From the NCBI RefSeq assembly GCF_000226095.1, contig NC_016472.1:10230001-10294000 (forward strand): DNA of 64,000 nt, given 5' to 3'. Below are positions 1 through 12,800 of the stretch, one piece after another. Source of the DNA: Thermothelomyces thermophilus ATCC 42464. Its lineage: Eukaryota; Ascomycota; Sordariomycetes; Sordariales; Chaetomiaceae. A program made the translations under genes and the position numbers. The notes below the pieces were generated by a model. It was not told the origin of the DNA and made no database searches. It was given only the letters and a program-made list of their open reading frames with translations. Numbering within the stretch: position 1 is the stretch's first letter; each line of letters begins with the position of its first letter.

Positions 1-2686
1 AGGAGTAGTCGCTCTGGTTTCAGCCAAACTTTAACACGGGTATACCGGCATCCGGGCGCGATGTCCGATGTCCAGCCGCAGAGCCCAGATTGGGCGACTT
101 GTTTGGGAGCCGGCATTTCGCCCGAACGCCAAGTCAGGACCAAGGGACTGAACTGAGGTCCCGGAATTTGCGCGCCCCCACGGCTCTGTGGAAACTATTG
201 CAATCAGAAACAGGTCGGCTGGGCCTCTTGAAGGGATAGCGTTGGAAACCATCCTATCAGCCACGGTCTTGCATTGGAAATCCGAGAATTCGAGGTGAAG
301 GCCGCGGACCAAAAGAACAACTGAACAAGGAATAAAGCACATAACGCTCGGTAATGGCGACAGCTAGTTTTGTTCGCCGGTTTGCCGTTAGGGCTTCGTT
401 GTATTAAATGGTGCATGGAAAGTGCAGCACGGCATGTTCGCATCGGGCTGAAGGAAGGTGTTCGCCTGCCGCTGTTCACAGGATGGTCGGCGGCGGGAAG
501 AGGCAAACCGAAGAGTTCCAGGTCGATTGAGCTCCCCACGTGTTATCCATGGGGAGGGCTGGTTCCACCCAAGGAAGTAATGGAATCCATCTATTGTTTG
601 TGCTCTTGCGTCTCCGGCGACCCCGCCTGTCTCCGAGGGAGCTTTCACTTTTCCCGAGGCTTTCACCGCGCTGACAACAGCAAACTGGAAAAATCTCTCG
701 CCTCGAAATTGCTGTATCAGGCGACTGACGCTTCATGGCCATTTTTTCGCGCAACCCCCCAGCCGGGTAAAGGCAGCACCGACCGCAAGCGTTATGCTCC
801 TGGGCTCTTCCGACAGCCTTTATTGTGGCCGTAAAGACCTACATTGCGATTGAATAATGTAGACAAGGAGCGCTGCAGGGTGGAGAGTGAATGCGCAACG
901 TCCGGCGTCGGAACGCTTAGCGGCCGAAGTGTCCGAGTGACGATTCCAAGATTGGGGCTCGGAACTGTGGAACCTGACGCCGGACACGCGCGAGCCGAAT
1001 TTGTTGAATGTGGTTACCTCCCCCTCCTCCGCCCACCCCATTCTCCCAGAGTTGGTTCTCGCGGCGCAGCCGCCTCCGGACCCACGAACAAGTCTTCGAC
1101 TTCACGGTGAGTGATAGCAAACTTATCCATTGGCCCCAGTTGAATAAAGTAAAGGAGGAGGAAGGAGAACTCGCTACTTATCTGGGACGGCCCAAGCCCG
1201 GGCACGGCCCCACTTTGGGCCTCAGTAGTATGAGTAGTATGAGTAGTATGAGTAGTATTCCCTCACGCGAATATCCGCATCTGTCTGCATTGGACGTTCA
1301 ACTCTGCGGCCCCGGACTGGTGCGCGTCGGTTTGAGGAATGCAGTCGGGCAATCTCTCGGGCAGGCGCGCAAGCCCGAAATTTAGGGTCGGAAGGGAAAG
1401 TCAGATCCAGCGGGAAGAACCTCGAGCACAGAGCCCAGGGTGCGCGCGGCCGGGACCTTTGGGCTCTGCTCTAGGGCGGACCCGCATCCAAGCCCCGGGC
1501 GCAGGCAAGCGCCGTGTTGGCAAGTCACTCGCCCGCAGACGGCGACGGCGCGCTCGGATGCGGCGTTGCGGATTGCCAGCCGTCATCAGTTGCCAAGTAG
1601 CACGGGAATCTGCTCGCTCTGCCGTTTGCCGCGCCGTTCGCAATTGGTTGCAGCCGAGGATGGGCCGGCCGGTCAGGCGGCCGTCACGCCTTCCCCGTCG
1701 TTTGCCCTGCCGACTGTATCGTACAGAGGATGCGCGCAAACGGTATGAGAGTGACCAGCGGCTTGAATTATGACTTGCGAGGGACTCGAAGAATAGAATG
1801 TCAATTTCGAATCCAAGTGCATAAAGGCTCGCAGCTCAACGCCGTGTCGGGCTGACCCGCCGATCGGCGCGTTCATTCGTGTCGGGCTTGGTGGTCTGAG
1901 GCATCCGTGTCTCGGTGTCGGGGCGCACCACGGATGTTGGGAAGCACACCAAAGCCGACAGCTCACATACAAGAGGGCGCTTCCAGGCGATTTTTCTCCA
2001 TTAAAAATAATTACAAGTATATCGGGCGACGCGACGCGATGAGTCGCCGGAGCTCGGCGGTTGCTCCTTTTTTTGTCGAAGCCGGTTGGACCGCTTTCTC
2101 CATGTCTGCCGGGCGCCGGGCTGTGGCGGCCGACGCTAGGGACAATTCGCACTGACGGGGCTGTCGCTGGTGCCTTCCCTCAGTGGTCCCCACTTTCTTC
2201 CCCGTGCCCCCAGACCCCGGCACCATCAGCCGATCCGCCCGACTGTGGCCTCTTTTTTCTGTGAGCGCTGCCGCCGCCTCCCTTTCTCGCTTCCTGAGGT
2301 TTGAAGCCCGCCCGAGCCCTTTTTACCCCATCGCTTCCCGTCCTTCTCGTCCTTGCCTTTCCTCCCCTTCCTCTCCTTTCCCCCCTCCCCGCCCGATCGA
2401 TTTCATTCTCCACACGAAAGGCTCTCTGCGATTTTGCTTTCTGTACAATAAAGTACCCTTTCCCGGAGACCCTTTTTTTCTGTGCAGCATCGAGTTCTTC
2501 AGCCCGGCGTAGCTCCGGGATTCAAATTTCCTTCCTCTCCGGCATCGTCGGTTGTTCCGGTGCCCCGCGCGACACCCTCTCTAACTGTCGCCAATTTTGC
2601 GCGGAGTACGAGCGTCCCAGTCTCATCAGCACAACGAGACGAGACAGGGTAAACGCCTCAAACCCGGCCAGCGACATTAATCAACG
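1..2686. other. Gene-free upstream region of the Zn2Cys6 gene
   Basis: I recognise no gene here. Short open frames on both strands have no family resemblance and no good intron or start context. The last 500 bases (about 2,180-2,680) are strongly pyrimidine-rich on the plus strand, as is usual for promoters and 5' untranslated regions of filamentous fungi, so this part probably holds the promoter and leader of the transcription-factor gene that starts at 2,687. Confidence 0.5.
1224..1259 (+). repeat. Short tandem repeat, 9-bp unit x4
   Basis: Four consecutive copies of the 9-mer AGTAGTATG, the last ending in T, lie in the non-coding region upstream of the transcription-factor gene. It is a simple minisatellite that probably varies in copy number between strains. 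Confidence 0.85.
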
Positions 2687-5363
2687 ATGGCGTCGGTCGT
2701 GCGATCGACAGCCCTTCGCGCTGGCGGCGCGTGCGTGCGCTGTCGAAAAGGCAAGACCAAATGCGTCTACGAGAACGGCAGATCACCTTGCAAGAATTGC
2801 GCAAAAGGCATGCATGAATGTTATTTGCCTTCCGAGTCCATGAGTCACGGCGGCCACGGAGTGTCACCTGCGCGTGTCCACCACCAGCGCGTGCGCGAGT
2901 CCCTGCCTAGTGAGCGGGTTGTCTCGAGTACCTCGGTCGACCGACAGGCGCCGCCCCCCTCGAGTCTGTCGCGTCACGTCCCGACGACGACTGAAAAGTA
3001 AGTATTTTCCCATTCCCCCGGTTCTCGTTCACGATTTAGAGCCGATTTCCAACCCCCCCCTCGTTGACCACGCGCTGCGCGCAATCTTCCTCTTTTCTCT
3101 CTTTACTTTATCGCTCGCTTCTTTCGTTTCTTTTCCTCCCCCCCTCCCCCCCCCCCTCTGGGATCTTCCGGATGCTCCGTTGGCAGCGACCCTTTCCTCC
3201 GCTCCCGGTTTGCCCCCACCTGCCGAGTGGCCATTTTTCAGCCTTGGCTCCGGAGGGCCAGACAGTTCCAATCTTACCCCACTCGGCCCTCACTTCCCTC
3301 CCAAATCGGCATACGCAATTTTCCCTTGCTCCGTGCGCGGCTTGCGGTCCCACCCCCGATTGTCCTGGTCTTGGCGCGCAACCACGAACGGAGCTGCTAG
3401 CGTTGAAGCTCCGCATCGCCAACACGAATCTGGCTCGCTAATCCGGGTTATTTGCGCTCTATTCACGGATTAGCACAAATATTGAATTTGCGATATCCCA
3501 TCGGCTCCGATAGCGTTCGGTCCAGGCTAACAACAATGTCCCGTGCAGGCTTACTCCGGAGTTACTTCAAGAAGCCGAGCGTGTCATCTCGAAGACGCTG
3601 CCCGCATGTGTGGCCTTCCACAAGCCGTCGTTCCTTCAGCAGCTCAAGAATGCTTCTATGGACCCTACCATGGTCAATGCTCTGCTTACGACCGCTGCCA
3701 GGTGAGTCCTGTATTCCGCGCTCGACGGTCCCGGGTTGGCGGAACAAGTCCTAACGCCGTTGGCAGGCACTCCCCAGCCATGATTCGTCGATACGGTGGT
3801 CACGGCGGTGGCTCCGCCGCCGCCGAACATTTCGCCAGCAAGACAATCAGCCTCATCATGCAGGCTCTGGATCAGCCCAGCCTTGCCGATATTCAGGCCC
3901 TTTGCCTGCTCGTCATCCATGAGTGGGGTTGCCGCAATGCGGTGCGCGCCTACGTCTACCTAGGCCAAGCTGCGCGCATGGCGCAGATGTATCGCGTTGT
4001 CCACACCCACCATCAGCAACCCGACCCGGACCAGTTCCTGCAGGACGAGTCTTTCCGGCGCACTCTGTGGCTGATTTACATCCTTGACTGTTTCCTCACC
4101 AGCAGTCCGGGTCGCCACCCCGCTCTGTCGTCGCATGATGTGAAGGATGTGTCATTGCCATGCCCCGATATGAACTACCACTTCGGAAGTCCGGTTTATG
4201 TTCGTTCCCTGAACGACGCTTCACCGTCGGCCATGGCGGATCCGAACGGCACCCTCGCCGAGGTTGGTGAGTTTGGCCATATTGTGTTGGCAACCAAGGC
4301 TTGGCGCAACGTGGTTGAGATGATGACGACGACCACGTTGGAGACCTTCTCGGAGGAGCAGTGCGTGGCGCTCGAGCAGCAGATCGATCTTCTGCGCCAG
4401 TCGCTGCCGCTGCATTTTGCCGACAAGCCTGGCCAGATCAACCTGCACATCACGATGGGCAGCGGTTATACGTACGCCATGATTCATTCGCTCCTTAACT
4501 GCGGCACCATCTTCGTGAACCGTCGCCGCATTCTCCAGGCCGTCACAGAGGAGAACTTTTCCGTCGAGGCCTGGCGCCTATCTTCGCATGCTCACGGGCA
4601 GGCCGTCGACCGGATCTTTGCCGCATCGCATAGCATCATTACCTCCCTCCTGGCGCTGGAACACGGTGCGGATAAAGACAGCATCCTCTGCTTCCCCATC
4701 TTCATGCTCTTCTCGGCCTTTACCGCCGGTTCCACTGTCGCCTATCTCACCCTCAAGGGTCTCGCCCCGCCCGACGTTACCGAGTCCGCTTCCAGCATTG
4801 TTCGTGATAGTCTGAGACTCTGCCAGGAGGGCTCTGAGTCTTGGCCATTGGTTCTACCCTGGCAACGACACCTCTCTGTCATGTCGAAGGTCTTGCGCGA
4901 GGTGAATAGCGTCCCCCGTGACATCCGCGAGCCGCGTGAGGATAGTAAGCCAGCCCACCGTGTTTCGCCCTCGGTCAAGGACGACGTTGTCAGCCAGGCC
5001 GACACCAACCCGGACCCCATGGAGTATGATCAGACGACGTCCTCTGCGTCGCATGCTCCACTTCCGGCTGGGGTGGACGGCCGAGACAGCGAACCTTCTG
5101 TCCCCAGAAGGTCCGGTGTCACGACGATCAGCGGTGGATCCGCAGGTGCTTCAACCCCGGCCACGGCTAGCCCTCCGCCCCAGAGCCTCGCTCCCAAGGC
5201 GGACTCACCCGGTGCGGCGTCGTCGGCTTCCGTTAGTGGTATTCCCCAGGCACCACAGCCAGGCCCGGATGTCGACATGTCGGCCATGGAGCTTTGTGCG
5301 GCGTTTGAGAGACAGCTTCTCGAGCTTGATGACCTGGCCGCGTTTATGGGAGGTGGAGTGTGA
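2687..5363 (+). CDS. Zn(II)2Cys6 fungal-specific transcription factor
   Basis: Predicted exons are 2687-2997, 3549-3701 and 3767-5363, giving 686 aa. The N-terminus carries a canonical binuclear zinc cluster with cysteines 16, 19, 26, 35, 38 and 45 (CX2CX6CX8CX2CX6C), the DNA-binding fold of the Gal4 family. The middle region, beginning with LTPELLQEAERV after the first intron, is the fungal-specific transcription factor domain (Fungal_trans type). A Ser/Pro/Ala-rich low-complexity stretch (about residues 540-650) precedes an acidic, leucine-rich end (LLELDDLAAF) that could be an activation region. The ATG follows a pyrimidine-rich leader and lies 15 codons before the first zinc ligand. Intron 1 is long for this genome (551 nt); intron 2 is 65 nt with clean GTGAGT and CAG ends, and both junctions keep the frame. 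The product should act in the nucleus. The regulated pathway cannot be told from sequence. Confidence 0.9.
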
Positions 5364-6750
5364 GTCTTCCTCTACGTTTTCCCCCTCAATCCTTTCGCGT
5401 TTCACGGATCGATAATTGACCATGCTCAAGTGCTCCTAGTTAGGTCACGACGCAGTTGCGATGATCATGCCTCCCTATTACAATAATTCGCCATTCTATT
5501 CATCCCTTGCGTTCTCTTCACTCTCGCATCGGGTGCCACCGAGAAGCCTTTGCTCTGTACCATCTTGATTTTTAGGCACCTTGGAGGAGATGCTCCGAAA
5601 TAGTCTGCTCTTGGACGGAGACAGGGAGAATGGTTCCATCCTACTTGTAACACTAACTGTTGTCTATTTGCCTCTTTTTCCCTTTGCTGTTGGACCGCTT
5701 CTGGGTGGGAGGGAAAGTTGATTTTTTTTGTCTGACGTGTTTCCTGGCGTGGCTATCCTCTCATTAGGGTGATGGGACACTGATTTGCTCTTCAATGCTT
5801 GGGTTTCATGTTAAGAGAGGGAGTTTTGAAAGTGGTTTGGCGGCTCTTTGTGGGTTGGCAGCAAGGGCGCTCAAGGACGTACGAAATGGTTAGCTATGTA
5901 ATCCCCTTACCGGGCATGTATGAGATCTCTGGGGAACATTTGTCTGGCCTCGGCAGGGGCATTCGGATATTTGGCCGTGAAATCGTCTTTGCTCCTCTGA
6001 ATTGGACTTCTACCTGTGCAGCCTAGTGGCACTGGCGGGTTCAATTTTGAGTGATGGATTTCCTCTTGTACAGTGCCTGGTGCCTTGTAATTCCAGCAAC
6101 CTGCCTTACTTGGAGCAGCGAGGACTCTCGCTCGTTTGATGCCCCATCCTCTCCATGCTCTTGCCTCACCCATGACGTAAGAGCGGCTCGGGCCGGGACT
6201 CGCCAGATCCCCCACCAAGGGACTTAAATATATTTTGCCATTAGTTAATGCCAAGCTGTGACCCTCGTGTGTTATCCCGGCAAACAAGGGCCAGAGATCG
6301 TTCAGGCATGCAGGTTCCATTGCCGAGCCGCTTTGAACAGCGGATTGTGTTCACCCCCCCCCCCTCTTCCGCCCTTGAGGTTTAGGCATGTAGGGTTTAT
6401 GTAGGGATGAGACAGGTTCTTCCGAGCCCACGAACCCTAGACTATGCTCCGAGATTCCAAGCCTGGTGTGTACATATCTACAACCTACCTTAGATAACAG
6501 GGAACAGTGTACGGGCCTCTGCAACGAGGCTGGTGACATGGCGCGTGGGTTTGGGCATTATCTCCATGAACTATATAATTCCCTGTCGACGACAATCTTC
6601 ACGTTCAAGAGTGCTGGCCACCAAGCCCCACTGGTCCACCCAGCGTTTACTTCCAATCCCTGGTACGTACAGCTTGCATTCCATCACCCATCCACTGCCT
6701 GGCCTGATGGTTGATCAACCACGCAAGAGTTGTAGCACAACGGTTTGTGC
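5364..6750. other. Intergenic region between convergent genes
   Basis: This stretch lies between the 3' ends of the transcription-factor gene (+) and yvc1 (-), so it should hold both 3' untranslated regions. Small frames on both strands have no recognisable product. A C-run lies near 6,353-6,364. I see nothing else. Confidence 0.5.
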
Positions 6751-8847
6751 TCAGCTTTCGATCCCCTGGGCGTCACCTTTTCCCAGCGCGTTGCGGAGAG
6801 AGAGAATGATGTCTTTCAACTTATCCACTTCTTCCCTGAGCTTCTTGACTTCGGAGACTGCGGGGTCCTCGTCGAGGTTGCTCTTGGCGGCATCGACCTG
6901 CTTCTTCCAGCCATCCGACTCGAAGTCTAGCTGCCCCAACATTTGTTCCCACTCCTCGACCGTGTCGTCGTCGGCGTCGCCGCGGGCACGGTTCACCAGG
7001 ATCTCTCGGGCCCATCGCGTCTCGAAGTAGGCAGAGATGAGTAGGAGGGGGGAGTAGATGATGCCCATGACAATGTCATTGATGCGCTTGTACGTCTTCT
7101 TGTCCATCCACCACTCGAGGAAGGGAACCAAGATAAAGGTTTCGATGAGGTTGAAGGGCGGGATAAAGACGTTCTCGTCCGGGGCGCGGACGAAAGTCAT
7201 GGTTTTTTGGGCAAGCATGGCTAGGTACTCGTCGTTGGCGTTCTCGTAGATGTCTTCGTAGGCCGAGTTGTACAGCGCAATCAGGATGTTGAGCAGGATG
7301 ACCTGGCGATATCCTGTCAGTCAAGCAGGCAAGCAAGCAAGCAAGGTGCGTGCGTGGGGACACGGGACTCCAACAGAAGCACACGAGCGGGTTGTAAAGA
7401 AAAGGAGGCGCAGAGGAATCGCAGCGTACCATGACGACAAAGGTAAAGCAGTAGTAAAGGATCAAGCCGAACGGGGGCTGAAACCTCTCGAAGCCGCTGA
7501 AGTCGGGGGACTGCATCACGGTGTTGGCCATGGACTGGACGATAAACATAATGTCCTCAACCGCCCGATCGTCGGCATAGTCGAGTCCCACGAAGGCCTG
7601 CAGAAAACCAACGACGAGAAAGGCCAGAAGGGCAAAGAAGATGATGGACTCCTTCATCATGACCTTGAGAACGACCAGCATGGCGCCGAAGAAGCGGAAG
7701 CTGTCGAGATATAGCAGCAGCCTGGCCCAGAACATCGGCGCGCTTACGGCGAGAAAGCTGTAGCTCAGGGTGCTGAAGCGATGCCGCAGCCCGTCCGGGT
7801 CGCCCTGGGGGTGGCTGAGGGCCATGCAGCGGAGGGCAAAACTGGTGACCAGCAGGCCGTAGAGCAGCGAGTTGAAAGCATTCCAGAAGTTGAAGATGTA
7901 GTAGCCCGCCTTCCAGAACTTGGTGACGTCGCTGCAGATGAAGCCCAGGGTGAAGAGGTAGAGAAGAACCTCGACCGGGTCGATGCCGCCGTCTTCGTTG
8001 ACGGTGTTCATGGCGACCGTGTACAGGGCGAGATAGATAAAGGACATGAGCATCTGGGTGGCGTTCTGGTACATGGGCGAGCGCATGCGGTCGGGATCCA
8101 GGTGCGCGATGTAGGACGTGTTGTCTTTGTCCCTGTAGTCGACAAAGGAGGCCGGGTCGTTCTCGTCCTGGACCAGCCATCCGCGCCAGAGGTGGTTAAT
8201 GCACTTCTGGTAGCCCGAAGAGCCGATGACGCGCAGGGCGTGCAAGTCGACCGCCTTCTCAATGACATTGACGGGATGGGTAGGTCGGCCGTCGACTAGG
8301 ATGGAGTAGCGCTTGAGCAGGACCGAGTGCAAGAGGTACTCGGTGTTCTCGGACTCGATGATCTTCTTGGCGATGACTTCGCAGGCCGTGGCTCGGAGGT
8401 AGTGGAGGTCGGCATCCCACAGCTCCAGCAGCGCCTGGTGACACCACCAGCTCTTGTTGACGAGCAGGCAAAACACAACACAGGCGCCGTGCTCGCGGCC
8501 GCCTGCTTCCTTGGCGGCCTGGATGACCTTGGGGCTGATGACCTTGCTGTGCGGGGACGTGATTTGGCTCTCCTTGAGCTCACATGGGACGCACTCTTCA
8601 ATCAGGTGGCGGATGCGGAGCGCCACTTCGGTGACTTTCTGGGCTGGAATCGCCGACTGCACGGACTCGTCGCGGTAGGTTGGGAGAACTGGAACAGACG
8701 GTCAGCCTAGCTCACTCGATGACCGGCAGCGCTCTCCTGTGCATACGCACGTCGTTGTCTCGACTCGTCCCACCAGCCGTTGCGGTCGTGATGGCCGCGG
8801 CTTGGGTGATTCAAGCCAAGGAAGCGACTCCATGCTTGCCCGGGCAT
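6751..8847 (-). CDS. yvc1: Yvc1-type vacuolar TRP calcium channel
   Basis: Predicted exons, in minus-strand order, are 8847-8751, 8688-7430 and 7302-6751, giving 635 aa. The soluble N-terminal region contains the family-typical phrase VTEVALRIRHLIEECVPC. A block of six or so hydrophobic segments follows (about residues 245-475), with a pore-side stretch VQSMANTVMQSPDF before the last segment, and then VILLNILIALYNSAYEDIYE at the exon 2/3 junction. The C-terminus is charged and predicted coiled coil (VSEVKKLREEVDKLKDIILS). Yvc1 (TRPY1) releases Ca2+ from the vacuole in response to osmotic stretch and cytosolic Ca2+. The ATG at 8847 gives a first exon ending in NGWWDESRQR, as I recall for fungal Yvc1 proteins. 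The two introns (62 and 127 nt) have GTGCGT and GTACGC donors and CAG acceptors, and both keep frame. Confidence 0.93.
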
Positions 8848-9894
8848 TCTGGGGGTGGCCGATAAACGCAAGACAGTACAAGCACGTACTGCCCAAACCC
8901 TCCCTGAGATGCGGTGGACGGACTAGAAGTTGTCGGAGCTCCGAATTGGCCGCTATCGACGTTCTAGAGGAGACGACGGAGCTTTTTGATGAACGAAGAA
9001 TCGTCGTGAGAAATTGAAGTTGGAAGAAGCGAGAAGGTGAATGAATAAAAGGGAAGGTGAAGCCGGCTCCCCGCGCTTTAGGCGTTCATAGCTGCCAATG
9101 GCGCCAGCTTTTGGCCTTGTTGGCGTCGCTGGCGCGGCCAACAGAACGTTTGGTTTCAGCTGCCATTGAAATCGGATGACGTCGCTGTTTGGCGGGGGGT
9201 TCTCCGGGGTCTGATGCTGGTTTAACAATGAACGCGTACGTTGCCCACGGTGCCTCGATACTACCTCAACAGTCACTCTCATTCGGCGGGAATGGCGGGG
9301 TCGAGCAGTGGTTCTTGCAGGGGTTCGAACATGCATAGCAGCGCCCCAGTCGATTGATTCCTCTTCAGCGGCGGCATTGGCACAGCAAATAGATCATATC
9401 GATGGGACTGCCTGAATGGTATGTACAACACAACCCAAGAAGTGGCGTACAATCTTCCGGAAATGCTCGACCAGGAAATGCTTGGCGGCGCTGTTTTACG
9501 GCCCTACGTAATCTGTACTCACGAGGAATTGTGTGCCTGAATGGTTGCAAGCGATTCAGACATAGACATTACCGAAATGATAGCCATGCCTTTCGAGCAG
9601 ATCATAGGAGAGATGGGAAGCATAATACGCTCTTGAGGAGGTTTCGTGATAGGAACAGAAAAAAGCTAGGGGGGAAGAGCAGCAGCGATAAGAGCCTAAG
9701 AGCCTGCCGCTCTCCTCCCAGACGAGCCAAGGATGGATAACAAACGAGCAGAACTCAGCGTGCCAATGAAATTCGGAATGTGGCGTAGGAGGGAAAAAAA
9801 AAAGTGGAACATGGAGGGGAGAAATTGGAAGAAGAAGAATGAAACGAAAGGGGGAGAACGATAAAGGGGGGATGTAGGGCGGGTAGGGACGAGT
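8848..9894. other. Intergenic region upstream of yvc1
   Basis: This region lies between the yvc1 start (-) and the 3' end of the AAA ATPase gene (-). It should carry the yvc1 promoter and the 3' untranslated region of the ATPase gene. The segment about 9,780-9,890 is purine-rich on the plus strand, consistent with a pyrimidine-rich 3' tail on the minus strand. I see no gene. Confidence 0.5.
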
Positions 9895-12800
9895 CTAGAA
9901 ATAACTCCTCATCGCTTCCTGATAACCCGGGCCGCCCTTGAGGTCACGCTCAAAGTTGGTCTGCACTTCGAGTACTTGGCGGACATGGCTCATCGACAGC
10001 GGTTCCCCCTTGTTAACAGCGAGCGCCTGCGCCGTGCGCACCGTGTTCTTGATCTGCCGCCCGTTGAGCTCGTGCCGCGCCAGGGCCGCGTAGTCTTCCT
10101 CGCTGAAGGCCATGAGGCTGGCCTTCTCGAGTACCCGTGCACGCTCGATGAAGATCTTGAAGATGATCTTCCTGGCCCGGTGGTCCAGCTCGTCGTACCG
10201 CAAGGCGATGTGGATGCGTGACTGGAAGGCGTCGTCAAACGTCTAGCGAGCATTTTTGTCAGCAACACCCACGCCGCCGCCCCCGCCGCCCCTTACTGTC
10301 ATCCGTTCTGCCTGCAGCTCACCTCGACTCGGTTCGTCGTGAGGAACAGGATACCCTGGAAGTACTCGAGCTGGCGGAGGAAGACGCTGACAAGCGCGTT
10401 CCGGTGTATATCGCGCATGTTGCGTTTCTCCAGGAAGACGTCGGCCTCGTCGAGCAGAAGGATGGCGCCCCAGGCGTGGCAAATATCCAGTATCTTTTGG
10501 AGCTCGCTCTCCAGATACCGTGAGTCGGTGCCCAACTCGCCGGCCGATGCCATGTACAGGGGGCACTTGAGCAGTTCCGAGATGCCTTCGGCAGTCAACG
10601 TCTTGCCGGTGCCCGGGGGGCCGTGCAGGACAGCTGTCAGTTGCCAGGGTCAGCAGTCGTTTCCGCGCCAAGAGGGATACGACAACAGGGCGACGGCAAA
10701 CAACATACCTACGAGACCCTTGCCCTTGCCCTGGATTACGTCGTCGATGCTCTCGGCCGCGTGGTACTTGTGGGATTCGACGAGCGCCTGCACGAGCAGT
10801 CAGGGCGAATGCTCAAGGTTGCGGGATACGAAGGGTCGCGTGCGCGCAGCAGGGATGGGATATCCGTACCTTGACGATGTCCTTCGTCTTTGGCTCCAGG
10901 ACCAGGGATTCGTAAGCCGTTTCATTCCACTGAATCTCCTTGACCCCGGAGACGGTGAACTCTAGCCACAGCTTCTCGGCAAAGGCAAACCCGAGCACAA
11001 CCGGAGAGGCAATCAGGTACTCCTCGTCGCTGAACTCCGGCACCGGCTTGGCCGCCTTGCCGTCTTCTGACGGAGGCGTCTTCTCCGGGTCGCCATCGGT
11101 ACCCTGCTGCCGCTGCCCGTCCTCGCCCTTGGAGATCACCATGCCGAGCCTCTCTTTCCCTCCGCGCTCGCCATCGTCGTTGTCGTCACCCTCAAACCTG
11201 GGCATGCGGATATACCTCACGTTGCCCTTGTCGTCCCGGACCGCCTTGGTGACGAACCTGACCTTCTCGCCGCTGAGGCTTGCGTCGTCCCCGTGGTCTG
11301 CGTCGCACCCGCAGCAGCCGGGCTCACGGACCGAGTCGACGTCGTCCTTGTCATCATCGTCATCGTCTTCGTCGCCCGAAAACATGTCGTGGTCCTTGGG
11401 CTTCACAAGGGAGATTGGGTAGTTAGGATTGATGCGCCGGTGGACGCTGGGGTCAATCATGACACGCCCGTTAATATTGACTTTGACGACGGTCTTCTTC
11501 TTTTTGTAATACGCCATCCCCTGATGACTCTTGTAGTGCACCCCGCTCAGCGAGACAAACTTCTTGCCGCGCTCGATGAGCTCCTTGCGCAGCCGTGCCT
11601 CGTTTCTGTGGTACTTGAGCGGGTAGCACCCCAGGCTGGTGATCTTGCGAGCTCCGTGGAATTCGCCAATCACTTCTGATATGCTCCCAAAGCCGTGCTG
11701 CTTCCGGTCGTACTCAAAGTACTTGCCCTCGAGATAGTAGGAATCGCCCCTCATAATGTTGTGGTGCTTCTCCGCCACTTCTACCTTGAAGACGCGCGGT
11801 TCGTCGTGCGAGCCGTATGTGGTCGTGTATGCCAGCGTGTTGGGCTTCCACAGGGCCCAGAGCAGGTCGAACGTGATGAGGCCGTTCTCCAGCATGGGAT
11901 AGAGACTGCGGGGAATCCGAAGTGTTAGCCACATCAAAACAACAAATAGGGCCGAGAGAGGAACCAGAGGGGCGAGAAGCTGGGAGAGACCTGTTCTTGA
12001 TGTCGGCAGAGTCCTTGTCAATGTACTTAATAAGCACCTTCAGATGCTGGCGCTTGGACTCGATCCGCTTTAGCTCTTTCTTGCGGTCATGCTTGTTGCG
12101 CATCTTGCTCTCCCTGGCCTTCTTCTTTAGGTCCTTTAGGTGCTTCCGGAGGTCCTCGAGGTACCTGCATGTATTTCGTGTTTGGTGAGCGCGCCGTCTT
12201 TCTTTTCCCTGCACATTTTTTCTTGATCAACCCCCCAAGCGTTCCAACATCCGCATCTTTGCTTTCCCAACTTAGATTGAAAGGGAAACTTACAGAAATA
12301 GCAGGTTTGGATCAACCTTAGGTGTGTCGTCGACCAAGCTGACGCCCTTGATGTCTCCAATGACATCCTGCAGGCACTCGCGAAGCAGCTTGCTCTTTAT
12401 GTCGACAATGGTCGCCTTGTATTTGCCCTCCCAGTCGAAAGTTCGGCGTACATGGAAAATGAACTCGTCATACTGGGCGTCGACCTTACCCTCGGCCGTA
12501 TCCTGCAGCTTGTAGTTGTGAATCGTGTCGTCCCAAACCTGGTCGACACGCTTGTACTCCAGCCTGGTCGCCTTGCGCGCCTTCTTGACACTGTCTATGT
12601 CTTGGGTGCCGCCCAGTAGTAGGTTAGAATCGAAGGCGCCAAGGTTAAGGTTCCCCCACACCGACGGATGGGCTCCTCCGTGGCGTGGTCTCGCCGGGTC
12701 GTAGCGCAGCCTGGTGTCATAGATGGGGGCCGGGACACTGTTGTTGAGGCCCGAGGGGTATCCATACGAGCCGGCGCCTGGCGGCTTTTGCAGTTGCTGC

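Noticed and set aside
1224-1259. Possible CRISPR-like direct repeat
   Set aside because: It has 9-bp units with no spacers in a fungal genome, so it is a simple tandem repeat.
1339-1773. 144-codon arginine-rich frame upstream of the transcription-factor gene
   Set aside because: The Arg/Ala-rich composition is typical of random GC-rich DNA, overlapping frames are equally open on the other strand, and there is no domain.
7781-8299. 172-codon plus-strand frame over yvc1 exon 2
   Set aside because: It is the antisense shadow of a conserved channel exon; the composition is biased and there is no known domain.
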